In this document: positions 8,507 through 18,573 of the stretch, piece by piece
Layout: the number at the start of each line of letters is the position of its first letter
Position numbering within the stretch: the stretch's first letter is position 1
Assembly: GCA_018303425.1 (NCBI GenBank)
Contig: JAGVYF010000019.1
Location: forward strand, 1-56,672
Direction: 5' to 3'
Source: Candidatus Woesearchaeota archaeon
GTDB lineage: Archaea > Nanobdellota > Nanobdellia > Woesearchaeales > JAGVYF01
DNA: 56,672 nt
Notes under the pieces: generated by a model
What the model saw: the letters and a program-made list of their open reading frames with translations, nothing else
The model's database searches: none
What the model was told of the DNA's origin: nothing
Position numbers and translations under genes: made by a program

Positions 8507-8953
8507 TTACTTTTTTATTTTTTTGGCAGGCTTTTTATTTAATTTTGTCTTTGGCTGTTTTTTAAAAATAAAATAAACCATTAACCATGCGCTGCCTTCA
8601 AGTATAAAGTAAATTTCTGCGAAATATGCGAGTACGAGAATAATTCTTGGAATTACCATGTTAAGTGAGAATGATCCCGGTTGCCAGAAAATCAATAGTT
8701 CTAGGACAAGTAATAAAGCTACGTATATTAGGCCAACTGCAATTCTTAATTTGTAATGAATCCTTTTTCCGAATACAAAGCCATGCAATGCCCCAACTAA
8801 AAAACAGGTTAATGCCAATGATACTATAGATAATAAGGTATAATCTTCAGAAAAATAACTTAAAAATCCTGTAATTATTATGTTTACAAAAACAATTAAA
8901 AATAAATTAATCCAGATAGTATCTAACCATTGCTTTTTTATCATGTTCACCAT
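8507..8953 (-). CDS. Four-helix integral membrane protein
   Basis: 148 residues with hydrophobic helices at about 13-33, 42-62, 70-90 and 100-130 and a very basic Lys-rich cytoplasmic tail (NKKPAKKIKK). No family recognised. It is the last gene of the operon running from 15399 to 8507; its ATG overlaps the stop of the preceding gene within ATGGTGA. A second in-frame ATG at 8944 is possible. Its location suggests a membrane partner for the secreted proteins upstream. Confidence 0.65.
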   Translation of the reverse strand: MVNMIKKQWLDTIWINLFLIVFVNIIITGFLSYFSEDYTLLSIVSLALTCFLVGALHGFVFGKRIHYKLRIAVGLIYVALLLVLELLIFWQPGSFSLNMVIPRIILVLAYFAEIYFILEGSAWLMVYFIFKKQPKTKLNKKPAKKIKK

Positions 8954-10248
8954 GCGTTTGTTGCGCTTGAATCTGCATTTGATTGACTTGAACCGCTATT
9001 TGAGCCAGAATTTGGTGCTGTTATCACTTCGGCAAATTCAGTTATATCTGCAAATCTGTTGCAGGTGTTTCCTACACTTGACCTTAAACAAAGTTTGTCG
9101 TAATTTTTTGTTGAATACTGTATAAATGCAGTTTCACCGACATGGTTTACTGCGCCCTGTTTACTTTGGTCCTGTTTAAATATAGCAACTTGCAATGCGT
9201 TACTGCTAAATAAATCTATATTATATGTAACCCTATCTGTTTCTTTTTTAGGTTTGATTTGTAAAGTTATTTTATAAAGATATTCTATATTACCTTCAGG
9301 GTTAATAATTTTGGTTTTTTCTCCTTCAATATGCGCAACAAGATTTCCAAGCAACGAGCTATCAACAATTATTCCTTGGCTTGAACCTGCTTTTTTTATA
9401 GTTTTGTCGCAGATGCCCGCGGGGGGTTCACCTGTGATAAACTGGCCAAAAGATCCCTGGAAGAATCGTTCAGACCATTCAAAACCATTTATACCCAGTT
9501 TATCTGCTAAATACCTCCCTGCTGTTGCTCCTTCATAAATCGTATCCATTCGCTCATAGAATGTGCGGGAATCCCAACGTTCTTGTTCGAATTGCCTTAT
9601 TATTTTTTTTGCAAGTTCAAAATCAAAATCCGGGGTTTCTCCTGCTTTTTTCCTGGCTTCTGCATCAGCAAGCCATGAATTAGAATCTGCAATAATTTGG
9701 TCTTTTTCTTGGTTTTCTAAATTGCTCATTAAAGAAGGGTTATTGCCATATTTCACTAATTCTTCATGCCGTTCTTCTATTTTTTGTGTAATACTTGTAT
9801 CGTACTCCTTATATGCGGATTGTAACTTATATAAATTTGATAATGGGGTAGTTTTGTCAATAGAACTTGTTATTGTAGATATTATTATCCTAATTTTATT
9901 TTTTTGTTCATCTGTAAATTCTACTGAATTATCTTTGGCTTCTTTTATCAGAAGAGTTAAAATTGCATCTACTTCTTTAATCTTAGATTTAATATTTTGA
10001 GAGGGTTTAGAACCAGTACCGATTTGTGTTACTTTAATATTCATTAGGTCATCTAGGATAGTAGCTACTGCTGCTTGTGCAGACTGATCATATAATATAT
10101 TTTTACCTACAACCCCGTTATTAGGTAGTTCATTTAAAGGTATAGTCTCCGTATCCATTCCAGTAACCTCTGCGTTCCAATTAGCAAGCACACTTATCAT
10201 TACCATAAATACAAGCATAATTATAATTAAATTGATTTTTCGTTTCAT
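8947..10248 (-). CDS. Secreted or membrane-anchored protein, unknown
   Basis: 433 residues. The frame opens upstream at 10269, but ATG 10248 overlaps the preceding stop as TAATG and has AGGTAGGG as a ribosome-binding site, and a signal peptide starts exactly there (MKRKINLIIIMLVFMVMISV). The mature part has a helical central portion (about residues 60-220) and then a beta-rich part with a few Cys (ICDK, LCLRS, CNRF) typical of exported proteins. It ends in a Ser/Asn/Gly-rich tail. No known domain seen. Confidence 0.7.
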   Translation of the reverse strand: MKRKINLIIIMLVFMVMISVLANWNAEVTGMDTETIPLNELPNNGVVGKNILYDQSAQAAVATILDDLMNIKVTQIGTGSKPSQNIKSKIKEVDAILTLLIKEAKDNSVEFTDEQKNKIRIIISTITSSIDKTTPLSNLYKLQSAYKEYDTSITQKIEERHEELVKYGNNPSLMSNLENQEKDQIIADSNSWLADAEARKKAGETPDFDFELAKKIIRQFEQERWDSRTFYERMDTIYEGATAGRYLADKLGINGFEWSERFFQGSFGQFITGEPPAGICDKTIKKAGSSQGIIVDSSLLGNLVAHIEGEKTKIINPEGNIEYLYKITLQIKPKKETDRVTYNIDLFSSNALQVAIFKQDQSKQGAVNHVGETAFIQYSTKNYDKLCLRSSVGNTCNRFADITEFAEVITAPNSGSNSGSSQSNADSSATNAW

Positions 10249-13217
10249 TATATCCCTACCTTCTTGCATATATTTGCAGCACCGTCAAATTTGTCAAGTA
10301 AATTTTTGTTTTCCTTTAAAGCTTTAAAATCTTGCAATATGCTTTGTACTTTTTTACTTGACGAAATAATTCTGCAAATTGCATTAGCTTTTGCTGAGGG
10401 GCTGCTGCAAAGTTCTTCTGATAATCCTAATATTAAAGATACAGGGTCATGGAACAAGTTTTGAATTGTCTGACCAAATTTCTTTACAATGTGCGCAAAT
10501 GGGATAAGATCAAATATTTGTCCATACACAAATCTGCACTCTTGATAAGCAACCTGGTTATCGCAGAAAGCAACTGGTACGCCTGTTGGGACTTGATTTT
10601 CTAAACAGTCAATATATAAACACTGAATTTGTTGCCTTTTTTTTAGATTATACATAACGCCTGGAATACAACCAGTCATTGCACTTAATAAAAGATTATC
10701 TTTTGGATTTGACGGCCACATTCCAGGTGCGGAATTGGCTTCAGTAGTTTTTGACATTGATTCATAAAAATTAGACAATGGTCCGCTGAATGAACCTTTT
10801 TCGCATGACATAAATCCACAGAATTTTTTCAAACTTTGTGTAATGCCCCGTATTACTCTGCTTTGGCTTTTTGCAGCGCCGTCTAATGAAACATGGGCTT
10901 TTACTGCTGCAGGAGCAGTAGGCGGGTTAGTTTTCAGTGCATCAATTAATCCTGCAGGTCCAAGACTTAATTTATGGAACAAGTCGCTTCCCAATGTAGC
11001 TAACCTAAGTCCAGTGCAAACTTTCTCGCTTATATCATATATCTTTTCAAGAATGCCAAATATACCGGTCATTTTTGCCTGTTCACGGGCTTTCTTAATT
11101 TTATTAGCAACAGTAGCCCCAACTGTGCCTGCGCGGGAATCAACTACTGGCAGTTTTAAACTAATATCAATATTTTGTGGTTGTGTAACTCTCTCTCTAT
11201 TGATAACTGAAATAATTTGTAATTTACATTCGGCATTTATTTCGTTGATTGAACCAAGTCCCCCCTTTGTTTGGCCGGATACAAAGATCCCATTATCAGT
11301 TGCAATAATTCTTTTGTTCAATTCTAAACCTGTACCGGCGCAACTAGTTAATATAGCATCGACAATTTTAATATTTTTAACAGATGATACTAATGGCAAA
11401 ACAAAATAAACCTTTTGTGATTTAAAGAGTGTATCCTTTGATATTGCAGCAGGTCGAGTTAAAACGTTGCCTTCCATTCTCCAATAATTTTTAGGCAGTC
11501 CTTCAGCTTCAACAATGTCAACGGTGTTATTATATATGACTGAATTACCGCTAAAATCAATCAATTCAATTTCATATTCAGCGTCAATCAGTGGTCCGGG
11601 CACTATAGAACCAATATTGTTCCATTCACAGATATATTCGCTCTTATTGGAGCTTGCGCAGCCTTTTTGGAAATTTTGGCCTTCGTTGATTACTCCGCCA
11701 AACCGGCCGATTGCAAGAACCGGTGAATCTTCTTCCAGCACGAGTTTAATGTTTAATCCTTCGCCTTGCAGTAAATATCCAAACTCTCCTGAATTAATTG
11801 TTGCTTCTTTCACAATTGGCCCTTTTTTGTCAACTATAAATTCCGATTCCAGCACCCCTTCTAAAGCGTTGCCTGCGTCGTCTTGTGAACCTTCTGCTAA
11901 TGAGGCTTTTACAAAACTGCCATGATTTTTAGCAACTTCAATATTGTGCCAGTAACATGTCCAGAGATTATCTTCTTTAGCGCAATCATCTGCCCATTCT
12001 TTAGAATATATAGAGTTAAGCTGTCCTAAGTTTAAACCAACAAAATATTTTTTTTGGCCGTTAATTAATATTGCTTTTTCAAAACCAGAACCCGACTCAC
12101 TAATTTTCATTTTAAGAGTATTATTTTTTTCTTTTAAATAACATAATCCCCCGTTGCAGTTGCTCTCAATTGAGACTATTGAAGGTTTTTGGTTGTCAAG
12201 CTGCAATGAGAAAGGCACACTTTGATCTGCATTATTCCCGGCGCCATCTTTTATACTGAGATCAATTTGACCGGATGCTTGCTCAGGGAACAAATAAACA
12301 TCGTTCCATTGGCATAAATGTACCCCTCCCAAATCCCTGCATGAGGCTTTTAAATTTTCATACGCAATTTTATAATGTGTAATTTTATTTAGTGATGATA
12401 AATCGCCAATAACCTCGGCAAGATTGGATTCTTCAATGTAAACCAAAATATCTACATGTTGTAATCCGTTTACGCCAATATATGAAACTTCCTTGCCGTC
12501 TTTGAAAAATAATGCTTCATTAGTTTCAACCCGCGGCAATGTTTTGTCAACAGTAAAGCTTTGCGAGGTATAAGACCCAATATTTCCTGCGCCATCATAT
12601 ACATTAACATTTAAGACGTATGTGCCTGATTCAAGGTCAAGTATCTCGCTGTCGGTATAACTGCATTTGCCTGTAGCATTTAACTCGGATTGTTTAATCC
12701 CTACAAATTCAATTCTTTTAAAACCTGAACATTTGCCTGCACAGGAAGCATCTGGACATGCGCTGTCTGTTAATTTATAGGTAACTTTGATATCATTTCC
12801 AATCTGTTTAACTTCTAAATCTTCAATAACTGGATTAATATTATCAATAGTAATAGATGCGTCTTTGGTCGCAACAATTGAACCTGACTCGCTATATAAT
12901 GAAACAGTAAATGGATAAGATTTAGCTTCAAAAAATCCCCCGTCTTCAACATATTTACACTTAAAAAAATTATTATTCACTTCAACACAAGTATCAAATT
13001 CAACATCTTCAATTTTTACTTGTCCTGGGCTGACAAAACTTTCATTATCAATTTTTACTACTGCTTCAACTATTGCATCATCATTCGTTTCCCTATTATA
13101 ACCATTAGTGTTATCTTGTCCATAGACATTTATTTGGCTAATGGTGCTTTGCGCAAAAGTAACCGGCATAGACAAAATCATTATAATCATTAATATTGCA
13201 TAAAATTTTTTATTCAT
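10248..13217 (-). CDS. Large secreted protein with Ig-like repeats
   Basis: 989 residues with an N-terminal signal peptide (MNKKFYAILMIIMILSMPVTFA). Residues about 25-590 hold at least four beta-sandwich repeats that share a D-x-A-G-N-type loop (YDGAGNIG, KDGAGNNA, QDDAGNAL) and a Cys-aromatic motif (CQWNDV, CYWHNI, CEWNNI). The C-terminal third is helical with paired Cys residues (KKFCGFMSCEKG, CIPGV, CLYIDCLEN), suggesting disulfide bonds outside the cell. It is coupled to both neighbours by overlapping codons. A surface adhesin or S-layer-associated role is plausible but unproven. Confidence 0.75.
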   Translation of the reverse strand: MNKKFYAILMIIMILSMPVTFAQSTISQINVYGQDNTNGYNRETNDDAIVEAVVKIDNESFVSPGQVKIEDVEFDTCVEVNNNFFKCKYVEDGGFFEAKSYPFTVSLYSESGSIVATKDASITIDNINPVIEDLEVKQIGNDIKVTYKLTDSACPDASCAGKCSGFKRIEFVGIKQSELNATGKCSYTDSEILDLESGTYVLNVNVYDGAGNIGSYTSQSFTVDKTLPRVETNEALFFKDGKEVSYIGVNGLQHVDILVYIEESNLAEVIGDLSSLNKITHYKIAYENLKASCRDLGGVHLCQWNDVYLFPEQASGQIDLSIKDGAGNNADQSVPFSLQLDNQKPSIVSIESNCNGGLCYLKEKNNTLKMKISESGSGFEKAILINGQKKYFVGLNLGQLNSIYSKEWADDCAKEDNLWTCYWHNIEVAKNHGSFVKASLAEGSQDDAGNALEGVLESEFIVDKKGPIVKEATINSGEFGYLLQGEGLNIKLVLEEDSPVLAIGRFGGVINEGQNFQKGCASSNKSEYICEWNNIGSIVPGPLIDAEYEIELIDFSGNSVIYNNTVDIVEAEGLPKNYWRMEGNVLTRPAAISKDTLFKSQKVYFVLPLVSSVKNIKIVDAILTSCAGTGLELNKRIIATDNGIFVSGQTKGGLGSINEINAECKLQIISVINRERVTQPQNIDISLKLPVVDSRAGTVGATVANKIKKAREQAKMTGIFGILEKIYDISEKVCTGLRLATLGSDLFHKLSLGPAGLIDALKTNPPTAPAAVKAHVSLDGAAKSQSRVIRGITQSLKKFCGFMSCEKGSFSGPLSNFYESMSKTTEANSAPGMWPSNPKDNLLLSAMTGCIPGVMYNLKKRQQIQCLYIDCLENQVPTGVPVAFCDNQVAYQECRFVYGQIFDLIPFAHIVKKFGQTIQNLFHDPVSLILGLSEELCSSPSAKANAICRIISSSKKVQSILQDFKALKENKNLLDKFDGAANICKKVGI

Positions 13218-13315
13218 TTGTTATAATTCTCCATTTGCGTTGCGGTTTTTAGCATAATTTGAGTTGAGATTACGGCCGTAAAAATTTTGTTATTTACAGT
13301 TATTGAGGTTTTCAT
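13214..13315 (-). CDS. 33-codon microprotein coupled at both ends
   Basis: ATG at 13315, stop TGA at 13214-13216. The start overlaps the stop of the upstream pilin-like gene as ATGA, and its stop overlaps the start of the Ig-like gene, again as ATGA. The peptide begins MKTSITVNNKIF and is polar with Thr and Asn; it has no membrane segment or Cys. Without it there would be an unexplained 94-nt gap in an otherwise gapless operon. It may act only to couple translation, or be a real small protein. Confidence 0.55.
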   Translation of the reverse strand: MKTSITVNNKIFTAVISTQIMLKTATQMENYNK

Positions 13316-15399
13316 TTTTGTGGCGTCAACTTATCTTTATATTTTTCAGCCATATTTTCGAAAACACTTATTTCATCCATTACTAAATTATTTGCGCCAG
13401 GCATGTTGACAAATAACCCATAAAATGTAATTGGCGTATTTTTATTCATATCTTCTTTATACAATGTGAAAGGAATTTCATATTCAATTGCAGGCATTGG
13501 CATCACCATGTCTCCGGGGCCGGGTAAATATACCCATTCACATTTAGACTTTTTCATGAATTTTTTCATTTTGAAACATTGCAAACTTTCAGGTATTGTG
13601 AAATTTCCGTCGTACATAAGCATCACTCTAACATTATAATTTCCTTCTACAAGCTCTATATCTTCTTGTGTTGAACTGGTATCAAATACTGCAACTCTTT
13701 TAAAATCCGGATCAATTTCAGAATTTTGTAATCTTTCAAAAACAATCATCATGCTTTCTTTTTTCCCTAAAACTCTTGGTGAATTTTCAAGTATCCATTG
13801 ATTAATCCCAAGCCTATCTAATTGTTTAATATTCCCCGCAACTCTTTTAGATACCAATGGTTTCATCCTAAATATGCCTGCTTCTTTGTTAGCATCCAGT
13901 TCAGTTGTAAAATCAGGGGAAACTAACTGCAAATATTCAGGGTGTATAAAGGTTAATGAACCTAAACCTACCGGGAAGTTGCTTGTTAATTCGCCATTTA
14001 AATCCGTTTGTCCAATAACGCAGCTATCAACAGAATTAAATAACACGCTGACACCTTCAATAGGCTGATTCGTGATAGAGTTTCTTACTTCTAAATGAAC
14101 TTCACCGGAATTTCTTTTGTCAATATCACAAAACATTGAATCTTCTAATTCAGCGCCGAACACTTGATTATTTTCATATTTTAAAGGTTCATTGTTTCGG
14201 ATATTGGATTCAAGGGCAAATCTGAATACATATCCTTGTTCTTTTAATGCGTCAGGGTCTTCAATCTCAATGACAACCGGGTGTGATATATCATATATAG
14301 TGTCATACTTTTCAATTGCCAGGCTTAAACCAGGGATAATGCTCGGCAATATTTGTTCGGGCATAACAACTCCGCTATTACTATTTAATGAAAGATAGAT
14401 TGGCCAATTGGAATAATAATTAAAATTTACATTTAACTTATTAGTATAACTAAAAGGCACAATTAAATTTTTATAAATTTGTAATGCAGTTTCAGCATAT
14501 TCTTCAGCGCTTAGTTCCGGCAAGGCTATGTTAAGTGATGGATCTGCCTGTAAAAACATATATTTTTCTTCAAATAAGCTTTTTAGTTTTTTTTCAACTT
14601 CAACTTTGGTCCAGAACACATTTTTAAGCTGCATTTCACTTGCAGCAAAAGGGGGCAACAAATTTCTGTTAACGCCGGAATATGTGCTTATTAACTCAAT
14701 ATCAGTATATTCCAAAAATTTCTTTTTAAGTTCAATCCCTGCTATATCTCTTGCTGCATCCAATATCTTTCTGAGATTTAAATCAATCTGGGCAAAAAAC
14801 TTAGAATGACTAGTAACTCTTGTACCGGTGTTAACTTTTAATGGGTAAAGCACATTTACTTGTACATTTGAAACTCCAATGTTAGCCTGCGCTTCAGGTT
14901 CACTGTCTTCTATAGTAAATTTAGGGAATTCTTCAAATCTTCTTGTGCAATATTGAAGGTTTTCTTCGACATATATAGCAAGCTGTTCTTCTATTTTTTT
15001 ATTGCTTGGTGTTAAACTTTGATCAAAGTTGCAGGCTCCAACGCAACTATTGGGACTTTTCATATAAAACCAGTACGGAACTTTGATGCCTGGCGCAAAT
15101 TCAACTCCTTCTGATGATGTTGGTTCCGGAGTTATTATGATTCCTTGTTGTTCAATGTCGATATATCCTCCCTGCGCGCCTAATTTTCTCAATCCTTCAA
15201 CGGCCGTATTTTCAACACACTTTTCAATAAACCTTTTCAATGGTTGGAGATCTGAAGGAACTTCTTCAATGTACGGTTTAAAATTTCCATAGTCTTGTCC
15301 AATACTCTTAAATGCGTATAATGTTGCAATAGAAAAAACGAGCATTACACCTAATGCGATAAATAAAGTAACTTGGCCTCTTTTTGATAATCTATACAC
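13312..15399 (-). CDS. Surface protein with class III (pilin-like) signal peptide
   Basis: 695 residues. The N-terminus is SKRGQVTLFIALGVMLVFSI, fitting an archaeal prepilin signal: a basic residue and Gly before the cut, Gln after it, then an unbroken hydrophobic helix that in pilins builds the filament core. The rest is far longer than a pilin. Around residues 440-500 a carboxypeptidase-regulatory/PEGA-like beta domain appears (EVRNSITNQPIEGVSVLF, TDLNGEL). Several Cys pairs are present. It is first in a five-gene operon with its own promoter (ATTTATAAAT near 15424-15433). The prepilin peptidase is not in the window. Confidence 0.75.
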   Translation of the reverse strand: MYRLSKRGQVTLFIALGVMLVFSIATLYAFKSIGQDYGNFKPYIEEVPSDLQPLKRFIEKCVENTAVEGLRKLGAQGGYIDIEQQGIIITPEPTSSEGVEFAPGIKVPYWFYMKSPNSCVGACNFDQSLTPSNKKIEEQLAIYVEENLQYCTRRFEEFPKFTIEDSEPEAQANIGVSNVQVNVLYPLKVNTGTRVTSHSKFFAQIDLNLRKILDAARDIAGIELKKKFLEYTDIELISTYSGVNRNLLPPFAASEMQLKNVFWTKVEVEKKLKSLFEEKYMFLQADPSLNIALPELSAEEYAETALQIYKNLIVPFSYTNKLNVNFNYYSNWPIYLSLNSNSGVVMPEQILPSIIPGLSLAIEKYDTIYDISHPVVIEIEDPDALKEQGYVFRFALESNIRNNEPLKYENNQVFGAELEDSMFCDIDKRNSGEVHLEVRNSITNQPIEGVSVLFNSVDSCVIGQTDLNGELTSNFPVGLGSLTFIHPEYLQLVSPDFTTELDANKEAGIFRMKPLVSKRVAGNIKQLDRLGINQWILENSPRVLGKKESMMIVFERLQNSEIDPDFKRVAVFDTSSTQEDIELVEGNYNVRVMLMYDGNFTIPESLQCFKMKKFMKKSKCEWVYLPGPGDMVMPMPAIEYEIPFTLYKEDMNKNTPITFYGLFVNMPGANNLVMDEISVFENMAEKYKDKLTPQK

Positions 15400-15502
15400 C
15401 TTATCATATTTTAAGAAATTCGTATTTATAAATATTACTAATTATTATATTATAGTATTAAAACCTAATTTTATTTTATTAAAATAAAGAAAAATTATTA
15501 TT

Positions 15503-17446
15503 TTACCTAATTTTAGCGCCATCGCCTATTTCAGCAATAACTTCAGATTTTTTTGATTTTAACTGTTTACCTGAATAATAAACTTTTTTATCTTTAACCT
15601 CTAAAATTACTTTTAAGAAATCGCTAAACTCAATTTGTTTGGTTTCATTGTTAAATCCTTCAACTTCTATGCTTGAACCAGATGGAACATCACAGTTCAG
15701 TAATACAACCTTTCCTTCTTTTTCAGCGGCAAGCAACATGCCTTCTGACTGTTTACCGCGCAATTTTGCAGATTTTAAGTTAGAAACAACAATAATCTTT
15801 TTTCCGATTAGTTCTGCCGGTTTATACCATTCTTTGATTCCAGCTATTAGCTGAATTTCGTTTCCAATATTAACTTTTAGAATTAATAGTTTATCAGCCC
15901 CTGGATGTTCTTCGGCTCCTGTTATTTCGCCGACTTTCAAGTTTAATGGGAATACAGGTTTCGAATCAAGTTCTGTTTTAGGGAACAAGATTTCACCTTT
16001 TGTAATTTCGGTGTTAGGTTCAAGCAATCCCCAGACAAAATGTTCAATGGTTTCTTGATTAAAGTTGTATTGCTTGCATATTTTTGCAGAAGTACGGGGC
16101 ATAAATGCTTGTAATAAGATGTTAATTAGCCGAATCGAATCTACTACAGTATAAACCACCTTGGAAAGTTTCTTTTTATCTTCTTCTTTCCATGGCTCTT
16201 TTTCATTGATATATTTATTAATCTGCTTGATTGTACGCCAAATATTTTCAAGAGCAATATTGAAATCAAAATGTTCCATATTTGCGTTAAGTTCTTTTAA
16301 TAATTTTTTAGTGTTAAATATTTTATCCGGCCTGGCTTTTGGAACTTTTCCATTAAAATATTTTTCAACAAGCACGGCGCTGCGTGTAACTAAATTTCCT
16401 AGTTCATTTGCAAGTTCTGTATTATAACGTTCAACTAAATCTTCTTCAGAAAAGTTTCCGTCCTGTCCCGCAGGTGTTGATCTTAAAAAATAATATTTCA
16501 ATACATCTGCGCTATATTTATTTATAATTTCTAAAGGTTCAACCACATTGCCTTTAGATTTAGACATTTTTTCTCCATTCTTATCATTAATAAAGCCATG
16601 CACATATACTTGATTTGGGAGTTCAATATCTGCAGCAAATAACATGCAAGGCCATATAACCGTATGGAACCAAGTAATATCCTTGCCGATTACATGAACA
16701 TTTGCCGGCCAAAATTGCGCTTCTTTATTTCCTAAACCGGAAATATAATTAATTAAGGCATCAAACCAAACGTAAATTACATGGTCCGGATCATTTGGGA
16801 GAGGAATCCCCCATTTAATTGTTGATCGTGATACGCATAAATCTTTTAATTCATCATTCTCAAGCCTGTGCAGGATTTCGTTTCTTCTAAATTCAGGGAA
16901 AATAAATTTTTTATTTTTTTTAATATGCTTTAAAAGTTGATTGCTATATTTACTTAGCTTGAAAAAGTAAGCTTCTTCTTCAATAACTTTTACAGGTCTT
17001 CCGCATTTTGGACAATTACTATTTTCTAAATTTTTTTCAGTGTAGTAAGTTTCACATGGCACGCAATGCCATCCCTGGTAAAGTCCTTTATAGATATCTC
17101 CTTTCTCCAGCACTTTATTAAATATTTCAGTTGCTTTTTTCTTGTGATATGGCGCAGTTGTTCTTATAAAAAAATCGTTTGAAATCTCTAATTCTTTTGC
17201 AAATTCTTTAAACTTTTCAGCCATTTGGTCAACAAATGCTTGAGGTTCAAGACCGGCGGTTTCAGCTGCTTCCTGTAACTTTTGGCCATTTTCGTCTGTG
17301 CCAGTTAAAAAGAATACATCATAACTATTAACTCTTTTCCATCTTGCGCAAACATCTGCAATTATTTTTTCAAATGCGTGTCCAATGTGCGGTTTTCCAT
17401 TAGGGTAATCAATCGCAGTGGTTATGTAATAAGTCTTTTTAGCCAT
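15503..17446 (-). CDS. metG: Methionyl-tRNA synthetase, bacterial-like, with C-terminal tRNA-binding domain
   Basis: 647 residues; charges tRNA-Met. Class I motifs are clear: YPNGKPHIGHAF near residue 20 and KMSKSKGN near 300. A zinc knuckle CVPCETYY-CPKCGRP lies between. The last 110 residues form an EMAPII/Arc1p-like OB fold (KVGEITGAEEHPGADKLLIL, LRGKQSEGMLLAAE). The AIDYPNGKPHIGHA start and GTDENGQK loop are those of the Bacillus/Thermotoga-type enzyme rather than the usual archaeal form, suggesting transfer from bacteria. Start ATG is followed by MAKKTYY, the expected N-terminus. Confidence 0.95.
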   Translation of the reverse strand: MAKKTYYITTAIDYPNGKPHIGHAFEKIIADVCARWKRVNSYDVFFLTGTDENGQKLQEAAETAGLEPQAFVDQMAEKFKEFAKELEISNDFFIRTTAPYHKKKATEIFNKVLEKGDIYKGLYQGWHCVPCETYYTEKNLENSNCPKCGRPVKVIEEEAYFFKLSKYSNQLLKHIKKNKKFIFPEFRRNEILHRLENDELKDLCVSRSTIKWGIPLPNDPDHVIYVWFDALINYISGLGNKEAQFWPANVHVIGKDITWFHTVIWPCMLFAADIELPNQVYVHGFINDKNGEKMSKSKGNVVEPLEIINKYSADVLKYYFLRSTPAGQDGNFSEEDLVERYNTELANELGNLVTRSAVLVEKYFNGKVPKARPDKIFNTKKLLKELNANMEHFDFNIALENIWRTIKQINKYINEKEPWKEEDKKKLSKVVYTVVDSIRLINILLQAFMPRTSAKICKQYNFNQETIEHFVWGLLEPNTEITKGEILFPKTELDSKPVFPLNLKVGEITGAEEHPGADKLLILKVNIGNEIQLIAGIKEWYKPAELIGKKIIVVSNLKSAKLRGKQSEGMLLAAEKEGKVVLLNCDVPSGSSIEVEGFNNETKQIEFSDFLKVILEVKDKKVYYSGKQLKSKKSEVIAEIGDGAKIR

Positions 17447-17534
17447 AGTACCAATTTAATGTGTTTTACTTATAAATATTCCTATATCTTACTTAAGATA
17501 CATTAAATTAATTTTGCAGAATTTAATGTTTTTT

Positions 17535-18368
17535 TCATTGCATAAATAATTTTTGCATCAATAACGCATCTTTTTCAATATTTGGGCTTTCAGAAACAAT
17601 AATGCCTTTAACTTTGTACTTTTGAAATGCTTTAATTAAACCTTTATAATCGAATTTGTTATTTTCATCTTCTAAAACTAAATGGTTTCTTTCGCCTTTA
17701 GGGCCATAGTTCATACCTGAAAAATGTACGTGCATATCTTCAATATAACTTTTCCCTAATTCGTTTTTGATATAATCAATAGTTGAACCAAAATCTTTTT
17801 CGCCGTTAAACTTTCCAATACTTCTAGCGTATAAGTGAGCAAAGTCTACACATAAAGAAACACCTTTAATTTCTTGGGCAATTTTTACAAGCTCTTTTAT
17901 TGAACCAAACTGACTGCCTTTACCAGTTGTTTCAGGACTAATTTTAATTGTATTGCCTTTTTTTCTTAAGCTTAAAACTATCTCTTGAATTTCTTTTTTG
18001 ATTTTTTCATAAACTTTTTCAGTGTCTTTTCCCTGATAATATCCTGCATGAAATGTAACTGATTCTGCGCCAGCAATGTTAGCAATTTCTGCGCTTTTCA
18101 ATATCCTTTGCTTGCTTGCTGCAATTTTTGAAGGTTCATTTGAACAAAGGTTTACAAAGTATGGTGCGTGACATGATAATTTTAGGTCATTATCCTCTGC
18201 AGCTTTTTTTAATTCTTTAGCTTTTTCGTTTGTTAAATTTATAGAATGCACAAATTCAAGTTCCATAGCATCAAGACCGAGTTCACGTATGTAATTAGGA
18301 GCATCTATAGTGTTGCGATTAGGCATATTCAAGGGTATGCCCGCAGTTCCGAATCTTATTTTGTCCAT
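17535..18368 (-). CDS. nfo: Endonuclease IV-like AP endonuclease (TIM barrel)
   Basis: 277 residues, the usual length of the Nfo family, which cuts DNA 5' of abasic sites. Likely metal ligands are seen in order: His in LSCHAPYF, His in VTFHAGYY, Glu in ISPETTG, Asp and His in VDFAHLYAR, His residues in MHVHFSG, and Glu in VSESP. It may instead belong to a close sugar-isomerase-like branch, but SPETTGK and CHAPYF favour the endonuclease. Together with EndoQ, PolX and Ogg in the window it would serve base-excision repair. Confidence 0.85.
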   Translation of the reverse strand: MDKIRFGTAGIPLNMPNRNTIDAPNYIRELGLDAMELEFVHSINLTNEKAKELKKAAEDNDLKLSCHAPYFVNLCSNEPSKIAASKQRILKSAEIANIAGAESVTFHAGYYQGKDTEKVYEKIKKEIQEIVLSLRKKGNTIKISPETTGKGSQFGSIKELVKIAQEIKGVSLCVDFAHLYARSIGKFNGEKDFGSTIDYIKNELGKSYIEDMHVHFSGMNYGPKGERNHLVLEDENNKFDYKGLIKAFQKYKVKGIIVSESPNIEKDALLMQKLFMQ

Positions 18369-18542
18369 TTTATTTTTTCTTTAGAAAGTTTTCAGTTCTT
18401 TTAATCATTTTTTTTTAAGCTTGATAACACTGTATTTTTATCGGTGCAATGTAGGATTTTCTTTAGATGCATCTAATTTGGCACGCTTAAAGAGGATTTT
18501 AGATTTAATCTGGCTGTTCATATTCCTTATGATATAGTAACC

Positions 18543-18550
18543 TTTATAAA
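18543..18550 (+). promoter_or_regulatory. rps6e TATA box
   Basis: TTTATAAA 27 nt before ATG 18574, giving a leaderless transcript. The 205 nt between the endonuclease gene and rps6e hold divergent promoter sequence and otherwise nothing I recognise. Confidence 0.6.
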
Positions 18551-18573
18551 GGCTTCTTTAATTCATATAGTAA

